The notes under the pieces were generated by a model. It did not search any database. It was not told the DNA's origin and was given only the letters and a program-made list of their open reading frames with translations. From Pseudeuparius sepicola (taxonomy: Eukaryota > Arthropoda > Insecta > Coleoptera > Anthribidae), in contig OY987305.1 of the NCBI GenBank assembly GCA_963920635.1, positions 4,255,153 through 4,319,152 of the forward strand: DNA of 64,000 nucleotides, read 5' to 3'. Below, one piece after another: positions 28,370 to 40,300 of the stretch. A program made the position numbers and the translations under genes. Every line of letters starts with the position of its first letter. Position 1 is the first letter of the stretch.

Positions 28370-31300
28370 CTGAAAGGAAACGGACAGGTTATGTGGGTTC
28401 GCCGATTTTTGTCGCAAAGTTGCATAAGTTTAAGGCACTGAAAGATTCTCCAATTGGAAGAATAAGGCTAAACAAAGAAAGTCCTAAAAATAAATAACAA
28501 AATGAATAATACAAAAAGAAAATTAGCGGCTTCATGGGACTATAAATTTCGGCAACTGGTAATATCATACCAACACCCAAATTCTAATGGATGTGCCGGT
28601 GTTTTCATATTTGAATCGTTAGAGAAAAGGGGAAAGAAACAGTTGTCTAGTCTACCTTCTCGAACGATTCAAATATGAAAACACCGGCACTTCCATTAGA
28701 ACTTGGATGTTGGTATGAAATTACCAGTTGCTGAAATTTAGTCCCATGAAGCCGCTAACTTTCTTTTTTGTAAAAATCTATTGGGGACGTGAAATTTTAT
28801 CATCTTTTTCAAACGAATAATTGCCGTATTTTTCCAAACTAGTCAATACTTTCATTGTTTTAAATTAAGCAACTCTGCTCCTTATATGTGGAGAAAAATA
28901 CCTAAAAGATGAAGATTTATTTAGTATTAATTAAAAACAATGGTAGTTTTCTTGATGAAATGAAAATAAAATGATACTGTTCCATTTAATTTTTAATTGG
29001 GTTTTTCGCCACCAAACTGGTTAAAAGACAACTTTTTCAAGTTGCCTGGAAAATTAATAAATTCTTAACAGTAAATGAACTAAACTTTGAACTTGTAACT
29101 CAAAAAATATCTTCAACAAATTTGTTTCCTGAGCTTTCGGAGAATAAATCTTCCTCCTTTCTCAAAGATCTTGTCATGTCACTTTGACAACTGGTTAAAA
29201 AACAATTTTTTCAAGTTGCCTGGAAAATTAATAAATTCTTACAGTAAATGAACTAAACTTTGAACTTGTAACTCAAAAAGTATCTTCAACAAATTTGTTT
29301 CCTGAGCTTTCGGAGAATAAATCTTCCTCCTTTCTCAAAGATCTTGTCATGTCACTTTGACAACTGGTTAAAAAACAACTTTTTTAAGTTGCCTGGAAAA
29401 TTAATAAATTCTTAACAGTAAATGAACTAAACTTTGAACTTGTAACTAAAAAAATATCTTCAACAAATTTGTTTCCCGACCTTTCGGAGAATAAATCTTC
29501 CTCCTTTCTCAAAGATCTTGTCATGTCAAAGTGACATGACAAGTTCAAGTTTAGTTCATTTACTGTTAAGAATTTATTAATTTTCCAGGCAACTTGAAAA
29601 AGTTGCCTTTTAACCAGTTTGGTGGCGAAAAACCCAATTAAAATTCAATGGATCTGTTTAGGCCACAAATAAATTTTAGAAAATAAAATGATACTGGTTC
29701 TGCATATTGTTTAAATGAAATTAAGACAATAAAAAATAACAGATGCGAACTAACAATGCAACCATTATTTTTGGGATTTATTGTCGCCTCATTTCTCAGT
29801 TGTATTGTTAACTACCATCTGTGGACATACTTTAAAAAACATCCTTTGCTTCAACGTAATAGGTATCCAAATCCAAAAAAAAAATAAAAAAAATAATAAA
29901 AACAAAAAAAATAAATAAATAAAAATATTAAACTCTTACAACACTTTGTTAGTAATGATGCAGCAAGTTTTCCTGGCTCTAGTTCTTCAAACGATTTAAC
30001 TGTATTGCAGTAAATAACCATTTCCATATTTGGGGACCTATTTAAAATAAAAAAAACCCAAGCCTAACTTTTGGATTAAACTAAACAAAAGAAAAAAAAA
30101 CAAAACTTGTAATGCCAAGCCAGATGTAGTTATGTATGTAACAAATATGGACAGCTGCGCCTTTTTTTCAACAATTACAAATATCCATGCTTGTTACATA
30201 CAATATTTTTTCTATGGCCACATTTTTCGTTGTAATTTGTAATTGCAATTCCACTTAATTTTGTATCTGAAAAAATATGATTATCAAAAATAATGCAGAA
30301 ATATCTAGACTTATTAGTCCACAGAAAAAATATTTACGATAATCACCGACCAAAAATTATCCTGAAATCGTCAAATTATAATCACATAAGTATGTAACTG
30401 TGGATAAACTAGGTACATAATGTATATTAAAGATAAATATTCTTGACTGTCATCCGAACTAAAACATTTTGAATTATCTCTATACTCATTAGTTTATTTA
30501 TACTTTTAGAATAAATATTTCAGTCTATGATAAAATTTTAATAATTCCCATTAAAAAATAGTTTTTGCAAAAGTAAAATACGAATTAAAATGTAAATGAA
30601 CAAAATGTACTGAAATATTTTCGAGTTTATTTTCTGGTTAACATTATGATGTATGTCTAATTGTCTAGTCACGTGACTACATGAGAGACTGCACGTACAC
30701 GTTATAGACTGCAGAGTTCAATAGTCCTTTGTCCCCTTATTATAGAGTGGTACATGTATAGATAATATCAAATACGGGGGAATTTAAAATATTTAACGCG
30801 CGTCTGTTAAAAACTTTTTGAGACACTTTCAATATACTTACTACTCCTACAGACGTACGACGTACCTACACTTTTACATATTTTAACATTCTACAAAGAC
30901 CTTCACATTAAAGAATTAACTATTTCAAATTCGCATGCAAAAAAACAAAGACTTCGAGCAACACCGCGATTTTCGCTAATTTAAAACAAAAACATTTGAG
31001 AACATCTTCTAAACAAAGAAAAATTGCGCGTAGAAATACTGTTACTTTTTACGGCTAAAATAAGAAAGAACGGCGTCCAGAACGTTTTGCATTGACGTTA
31101 GGTCTTCTCCAAAAATAGCAACTCGTGCCACGGGAAAGTTCAGTAGGCCGCGGTTTTCATTCATAAAACGGGCAGAAAACGAAAAACAAAAAGATTTTTG
31201 AACTAAAACTACCAGCAGGCCTTGAAAAAAACAAATTCCTTGGCAATTACAAACGAAAACAAGTGAATTAGTAGTTGTCACTGACATTGTCAATCAAAAA

Positions 31301-34300
31301 CTGTTCAAAAAAATTGCAGACAAAACTCGCGCGTTCAGCGTGTGACCAATGAAAAAAAAAACCAGACGATACATACATAAGTTACAATCCTTTGTTTTAT
31401 AAATGGGTTATTCAGTTGCTAAACAAATATTAAAAATGTAATCAGACCGTGCCATATGATGATACACGATTATCAAATCAGAAATTAATCATGGGTAAAA
31501 TTATAGGCAATCAAGAAACTAGAATGTGCATATATTTTCGCAAATACTTTGCGAGCATCCCTTGTACCCGACCAAAAAATTAATGGCACGTTACCCTTGA
31601 GTGTAAACGACCTTGGAGCCAGACATTTTGATCAATAATGTCTGCTCCAAGGATACAAGGCCTTCTCTGATGCTGGCCGAAATCGAATTAAAAAAATACG
31701 CGGCGCCCACTCCATGCGATTGCAACTTGTTTGTTCAGAGATGACAAATATAAAACTAACGAAAGCTTAAATTTCCTGTGTATTAATAAAACATTGTAAA
31801 AAAGCTTTGATATAAATACACGCGTACGAAAAAACATTGCGTACGCTACACGAGGATGTAAGTAAATATTTCTGCAACGTAGATACGATTCACCAGAGTG
31901 TGACGTGACCATATTTACAAAAACAAAATAAGGTGCACTAATATTTTTCATCGCGTTGCAAAAACAGGTATTTTTGGGCAAAAACAAGAGGAAATCAATT
32001 TGTTTTGAGCACATGCAAATAACGATGACAGATAACACGATCAATATTTTCCTGTAATAACAAGCATAAAAGGGATATAATTATTAAGCGATTGGACGAG
32101 GATTAGCAGAAGATAAACCAATATTTGGAGATGGCGAAAATAGATTCCACCCACTATCATAAGCAACAAAAACTTGTAAACCAATACAATTATTAATTGT
32201 TATTTCATTGTGCGGTTTTTTTTGGATTAGCAAAAAACTAAAAAACCAGACGACCAGCCGTTGGGCAATAGAAATATCGCATATCGCGCGTTTTAACTAT
32301 TAACACAAAAATGAAATTATGATGGAGGCGGACATTACCAAACTTTTATTACTTGCATTCGCAATTGCTTGCGTCACTTTTATGCATATATTTAATGAAC
32401 GTCAAAATAATTTTTGGTAGTTGTTACTGACTTGGCAAAATTTCAAAATGTTTGTTCAGAAATGTTGTCAAATATATCGGCAGAAAATTGTACTAGGTAT
32501 GCTATTTATTACCACAAAAATTAAATGTTAGGCAGGTATGATATATGCAAAAACATTCCTATTAAAATATAACCAAAACAAATTCAAAATAATTAATAAT
32601 TTGGGAGCAACAAAAAATGGAACATGAACAAAAAATGAAATGTGGAGAACAAAAACAATAATAAATATAGGTAACACACAATAGTTCCTTTTATCGTTAC
32701 TCCAAAACTTAAACATTTGGTACCTACCTGAAAAAATATCCAAAACTTATAATTCATCGATATACAATTTAATACTTTATAATTACGTTCCAGGTGACCT
32801 TTCGGCCAGTTTTGTGAATTTCATAAAAAATGTTATTTTTTGTTCCTCGCAGTATGAATTTTGGAAAGTTATTCAAGATCTTTTTAGGGATGAACGGTCA
32901 CTTCTACTACTGCTAAAGTGATTACAAATATCTGGGCACACATCTAATTTTAGAAGCAACCAAAAATGGTTTTTAGAACATGACCTCAAAATATCCATTT
33001 TATGTGACCAAAAACGGTCTGGCCTGATTGATCTACAAAGTAACAAAATTGGTGCGCTAACAATTATTTTGAAATTAAGCCAGATGTAATGAGCCATTTA
33101 GTAAAAAAGTCGTGGCAGATAAATAAAGTGTTGTTTAAGTCCTCGTTAATTTAAAAATTTATTTCGTAGCTGTTTGTTAAATTAATAAATATTATTATTT
33201 CATTACTTGTAACTTTGATCGCTTCCATTTTTAGAAATGACCGGCCACCTTAAATAAATGGACTGAAGCAGTAAAAACACGTTGTTTCTTTAATTTTTTT
33301 TACGTTTTTTTTATTTTCCAGTTTTTTTTACGTTTTTTAATTTTTGTAGTTTTTTTTACATTTTCTAATTTTTTAGTATTTTTCACATTTTTTATCTGTG
33401 ACAAACAATTTAAACAATTGGCGTCCCTTTAAACAAATTTTAAAAAAATATCACAACTCTTATTCTAACAACGAATCCCCAAGAACTGTACAGTGGAAGA
33501 CTTGGATTTTTAAAGCAATTTGAACCTGAGATATTACATTTAGTATCACATATTTAACTACAAACTACAAAAATTTGTAGTTTAGTATTATAAACGCAAA
33601 AATTAAATAAGGGGAATAAGGCGCTCTAACCATAATCGAAACACTACAAAATGCGGACAACTAAAAAATATCGGGACGCCGTGTAGTTGTCGGCTTTGTA
33701 GGTAAGATTACAGTCGAATTAAAGGGGTAGTAGAGTCCCATTCCAACGAAACAAACGGCGATTTACAATACTAAACTCGGTTATTAGGGCTCGAAGTTAG
33801 AGTCTTTAAACTAATTATAATAAGGAACATAACGACAACTCTGGAATGAATATTTCGATACTGAATTAATCAGTATCTTCATCACGCTCACGCTCGCGCT
33901 CACGCTCGCGCTCACGCTCGCGCTCGCGCTCAAGCTCGCGCGCGCGCTCAAGCTCACGACGTTGACGGCGGCGTCTGCGCTCTTCCTCCTACAAACAGGT
34001 AAGCCACTTTCAGACACAAACACCTAACAGGACCTACATAGGATGCGTAAGATTTATTTTCAAACTCGCAAATATGGGACCAACTTAACGAAAATAAACG
34101 GTTTTTAAAACCTTATTTATTTCCGAAAGTTGTATCGCACACTCTCGGGTCAAACGTTAAATCTCGCTCACCCTATATGTACAGTGTCTGCCAGAAACTT
34201 GGATACAAATGGGAATTTTCTTTATTTCAAGTTTCTCAAAAAAAATTATTCTTGATAAAAGTTGGTGCTTGTGCTTAAACTCAAAATCCACCAGCAAAAA

Positions 34301-37300
34301 TTTTGAAATTTCGGTTCGTATACAGGGTAAGTTGAAAAATATGAAAATTCCTCAAGAGTAAAGTACCCTTATTTTTGGAACTACATCAGAGTGGCACTAA
34401 GAAAAGTTGTTTGGAATCTCAAGACAATGTCAAATATGAATTCACAGCCACCTACTCAAAAGAAAAAAAAAACACACTTTTTGCATTTTTTATTCATCCC
34501 GCTGTATAATTTTTATTGTTGAATTCTCATTTATTAAATAACTCTTAAATTGTTGCTCTATTAAAATGTTTTTATGTTCCACAGATTAGATGCTATGTTA
34601 TGTTTGAAATTGTAGGAGTATTTTACCTGGATACAAAAAAAAAAAACGACAAACTTTGCAGAACTTTCACTTATGAAGTGTTTTTAAGATGCTAGTTAAA
34701 TGTAAACAAAAATCATTGGTATCGTACTGTCATGCTCGAAGATGTGCCTCAAAATACATATCTAACATTATGTATTATATAGCGTGATGAGTAAAAAATG
34801 CGCAAGTGTGAATTTTTTTTTATTTTGAGTAGGTGGCTGTGAATTCATATTTGACATTACAAACAACTTTTCTTAGTGCCACTCTGATGTAGTTCCAAAA
34901 ATAAGGGTACTTTACTCTTGAGGAATCTTCATATTTTTCAACCTACCCTGTATACGAATCGAAATTTCAAAATTTTTGCGGGTGGATTTTGAGTTTAAGC
35001 ACAAGCACCAACTTTTATCAAGAATAATTTTTTTTGAGAAACTTCAAATAAAGAAAATTCCCATTTGTATCCAACTTTCTGGCAGACACTGTATAATCAT
35101 TTTCGTAAAATCTACCGATTGACTTACCCGAGCCCGGTCATCCTCATCGTCGGAGTCAGTACCTTCTCCGGCCTGTAATTGTTAGTAACAATTGCAGCGC
35201 AGCAGCACACATAACATTAAAAAAAAAACAATCCCGAAGCTCTAAAAACTGCCTTTATGCCCCAAAAAATATGACGAATGGAATGTCCACTGATAGTAAA
35301 AAACTTTAATAACTATTTACTTTCAAGGTGCCACAAAACCGAAATTGCCATCCCTTTTTCGCCCCCCCCCCCCCCTAGGAAAAATTATACAAAGTTGTGG
35401 CGTTTTTTAGGGTTTCCCACATACATCATACAGTAAAACCTCCCTTAAGGGCCACCTTCCTAGAAAGGTCACCTCAATAAACAGCCACTTTCTATTATTC
35501 CCGAAACCCTTTATATGGGATTCCTTGTATTTAGTAGGTACCTCTTAATAAGGGCTACCTTCCTCCTACCTCTTCAAAAGGACCATTTTGGTGAAGCAAT
35601 AAATAAATACATCTGCATACATGTGCATGATCAACTGTACTTGTATTAATATTTCAGAGAAATAAGGGTTGTTGGGGTTTCGGAAAAAAGAGTACCCACC
35701 TACATACTTTATAGTCTTTTTATTCGACAAACATTAAAGTCTAAATTTATCCTTCCGCTTGTAAATAAGTCGTATGTATCTAGTTATGTCGAAAAGAAAG
35801 TTTTTGAACTTAAAAGGTAAAATAGATATTATCGCGGAAAGTGAAAAGTATAGGTTAAGTGTGAGAAAGTTAGCCGAAAAGTATGCAGTGGGGAGCACAC
35901 AAATTAATGATATCATAAAAAGAGACTTGGAGCAAAAACGAAAATTTCCCAAATTAGAAGGGCTGGAAATGGATCAAATTGTGTACAATTGGTTTTGTAA
36001 AGCCAGAAGTAAGAACAAACCAATATCTGGGCCTTTAATAAAACAAAAGGGCCTGGAAACAGCTGAAAATTTAACGTAATGTCATAACAGTGAATTAGCC
36101 ATAGATGTTGCCCAAGTTTTGACACATATTTTAACAGAAATTGATTTGTTTGCATTTTAACATTTTTACATAATCGCGTATGTTATGATTGTAATATTAA
36201 TCATCGTTAAGCCCCACTCGCAGAATTATATTAATTATTACTCATACTACTCAATTTTACGTGCGTAATATTATTTTTGTTATTAACCTACTTTTTTCTA
36301 TTTTTTCATTGTAAAATATTATTCCTTATTCGATTAGTTTAGCAAATAAAAATTTCTAAGCAAAAATTTACATTTTTTTAAATTCTGTTCATGCCACCCT
36401 CCCAATAACGGCCACTTATTCCAGCATTTTGTGTGGCCGCTATAGAGAGGTTTTACTGTATTGTGATTATGATTTGAAAAATCGTATATAAAATGTATAA
36501 CCCCGGTTTTACCTGAGCTGCCTCCCTAGCTTCCCTAGTCTCGCCGCCATCCGCAGAGCCCTGCGCTCCCTACAGAGATTCAAACAGTTATAGGACTTCC
36601 GATGAAACAGTTCAAAATTGACGGATAACCTCGCTTATGTTTTCATTTGGAGGGAGACTGATGCATTGTCGGAATTTAGAAAGCAGCTGAAAGTTTCCTT
36701 AACATGTTTTTAAACAGTGGGTGAATTTTTTGAATACCACATATTTTGGTCTAGGTATCTTTGGTGACGAGGTTTTCTTTTATGTTAATTTTAGTTACTG
36801 TAGTTCACAGTCATGTATGTTTTAAATTTTTGACGGATCCTGTACAATATGTTTATTGTCCGAAAGGAAATGAGTCTATTCTAATCTATTTCAAAATTAC
36901 GATACACAACATCCCTTCGATCGGAAATGCACAAAAAAAAACATAAGCGAGTTTATGTTTTTCATTTTTCTACATCGAATACCTGGGCTAAGGTAAATAA
37001 TGACTGGACTGCGCGTAATTGCTTAACATGTTCATCCATTGTTGTGGGTATAACGAGTGCCAAGGGTTTGTCCCTTATGAAATCTTTTGCTAATGCACCC
37101 AACTTGCCCTTGGGCTTTACCTATAAGTTGAAAAAGGCAATAATTGTAATATATCTTTTAGAAATCTTAATGCGTCCAACGGGTTTCTAGAAAGCAACAT
37201 GCAGCATTAAGCACGATACGAAGCAAAATGTTGTCCCCACTTTTTTTAGACACATCTATAAACATGTGTGTATAAACCTTTAGTTTTCAAGATACAGAGG

Positions 37301-40300
37301 TTTAAGAAAACAATTATTTTCATATTTAGTTTGTTATTTCTGAAACATATATGTATAAATTATATATTAACCGAACTTTTGTAGAAATCATATTTAAAAA
37401 GGGGTGCTAGGATGAATCTAAATGGACTTGTAATTGTATACCCTGACAATCTATTACCACATACAAAGTTTGAAGTCAATGTTCATTTTTGTTCTAGAGA
37501 TAAAAAATAAAATATGAAAATATGTAATAACTTTTTTTACTTTTTTATTAAACACTCTGAATCTCGAAAACTTAATGTTTATACAAAACCTAGGGACACC
37601 CTGTATAGTATATTGTGTTGTATGTCTTCGAGTGAAGGATATAACTTTTCCTTTATTTTTTATTCATCCGTTAATGTTTAAGAGTGTTCTGTAGTCATTT
37701 GTCGAAACATGTTTTTGTGAATATTATGCAGGGTGGCCCATTAGTATGTGGACGGAAAATTGTGGGTATACTGCATATTTGGATGGCCCGGTCAATTTTA
37801 GTGCGACTTTATGTATCATACATGGTACTTAAGACACTCCGTTTAGGCGTTATTTGACACTTTGTGAAAAAGTAGTTGTTCAGGAACAGCCGAATATCTG
37901 CGAAACCATAAAACATAAAAGGCCCAGGTTTTGCACCATTGTTAACTATAAATGATGGAGCTTAAAGCTAAGGTGCCACAATGACAGTCCTCTTGTTGCC
38001 CCGGTAATTATTGATAGAACTGAACCGATCGAAAATTCGATCGCGGATAACTTGATTTTTTCAAATGGAACCACGTGTCTTTTTTATTAGTTTGCATGCA
38101 ACATCTTATTAGCTTCAAAATAATATAAGGTTAGGCTACCTATCATCAACCATTTAGAAAATAAAAAATATGTGCTTTTTTATCCAATAAGACCGATATT
38201 TTCTCCTTACAGTCTCGAGACAGCCATGAAAAAACAAAATTACAAGCATTATTTTCAAACTGTGCCAAATAACAATATACTAAAGGTAAATTTGAACAAG
38301 AATCAGAACAAGATTATTATAACAGATATTCAAAATGTCGGCCATGTTGGGATAAACATTTTTGGAAGTTTAACATATTCCAACATGTCTGGCATAATGG
38401 TAGCATAAACAAATAAACATTTTTTTATTCGTGTTTTTTTAAAACCAATAAAAAATATGTGGTTCCATTTGAAAAAAAAAAAAAAGTCTAAATTCTATAA
38501 ATAATTACTGGGGCAACAAGAGGCGTGTCATTGTGGCACCTTAGCTTTATGGGCCATCATTCATGGTTAACAGTGGTGCAAAACCAGGGCCTTTTATGTT
38601 TTATGGTTTCGGAGATATTCGGATGTCCTGAAAAACTGCTTTTTCACAAAATGTCAAATAACGCCTAAACGTGCCTGTATGATACATAAAGTCACACTAA
38701 AATTTTCCGGGCAATCCAAATATGCAATATACAGAGCGTTCCATTTAAAAAAAAAGCAGAACTTTGTGTCATAATACCCTGTATACGATTAGCAATCCGT
38801 GTGAAAATATTTTAAAATAGTGGCTTTAAGTTCCCTAGACTTTGCTGTTAACTTTAAGAAAGTGCAAGATATACCCACAATTTTCAGTCCAGACACTAAT
38901 GAGACACTCTGTATTATTTAATTCAAAATTTGGTGCAGTGACTTAGGTATTATCTGACCCTTTAAAGTTTTAATTTCACATAAATTTTGGTAGGAATTTT
39001 TAAATAAATTTAAAACTCACATTCTCTCGTCAAAACATATGTATTCATGTTATTCAAAAAACTGATTAGTATTTTTCTAGCAACATTTATACAAAAATAA
39101 AGTATAGAAGTGCCAAAATGTGGAATGATACGTTATTTTGCGTGAAGTTTTGAATTATGAAATATTCACAAAAAAACATGCTTTGACAACTGACGGACTA
39201 ACTATAGACGAGGTTGGCATGATATTATTATATCATACATATCACGATATATATCTGAATATATTGTGAGGGTGAGAATTATTATTATTATTATATCAAC
39301 ATACAGGGTGATTCACTTTTAATCTAAGACACTTCAACAGATGATAGAAAATAATAAAATATTACTATTTTGCGATATAGCTTTGTATCCACAGCTGCCT
39401 CGTTTTCTAGATACAGGATGTTTAAATTCTCAAAACGAAATTTGGCACACAACATGCATTGGATCAAGAATACCAAGTTCCAAATATAGCCACTGGCGGC
39501 CATTTGTTTTATCAAAAAAATACTACTACGGCCCTCCACAGAATTTTCTTTTATGCACTCGGATAACTTTTTTTATTCTGAGCAGAAACTATCTCTTGAC
39601 ATTTTATTGTATCTGCCACAATTTCACGGCAAATTGCATTTTTTTGACATAACACCTTTTTGAAATACGAGAAAAAAATGTAATTTGAAAAAATGCCATC
39701 TGCTTTCTATTTGGCCAGAGGATATTAAACAAAGTGTTATAGTTGAGAAAATCAAAACTTGCCTATCAAAAACGACTTTTGTGCGACCTTAAAAATGTAA
39801 CTTTTTCGAAGAATTTGACTATTGGTTTTAAAATAAAAAAAAAAGGTAGCAAAACAATAGTTGTGCACGAATGATATTATTATTTTTGGAATTAATATGA
39901 CATTTTAGTCAGTAACGGACCAATACAAATCTAAAATGTATTTTTTAAATTAAATAATTTTATTTGTTCCATTCCAAAATAGCGCTAAATGATAAATTAA
40001 TTTTCCCGTGAAACTGTGGCAGATACAAAAAAATTTCAAGAGATAGTTTTTGCTTAGAATAAAAATACACCCAAGTGCATAAAAGAACGGTCTCTACAGG
40101 GACTTCGTAAAATAGTATTTTTCTTGATAAAACAAATGTAGTGTATACCCGTATCTCCGCCACTGACTATATCGGGAACTTGGTATCACATTTTGTGAGA
40201 CTTGATCAATGCATGCTGTGTACCAAATTTCATTTGAATATCTTTAACACTTGAAGAGTACAGGCTACAAAGGATGAGGGTCCACAAAAATCAGTATTTG

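Noticed and set aside
28983..29651. CRISPR-like array because of regularly spaced repeats
   Set aside because: The units are 174-bp direct tandem copies with no short repeat/spacer layout, in a eukaryotic intron.
31042..31293. 83-codon open frame on the - strand in BNIP3 intron 2
   Set aside because: No recognisable domain, no splice context and A+T-rich composition. It is probably chance.
33811..34023. 70-codon Ser/Ala/Val-rich open frame on the - strand
   Set aside because: It is a shifted-frame shadow of the Arg/Glu-coding mini-exon at 33988-33866 and crosses its splice site.
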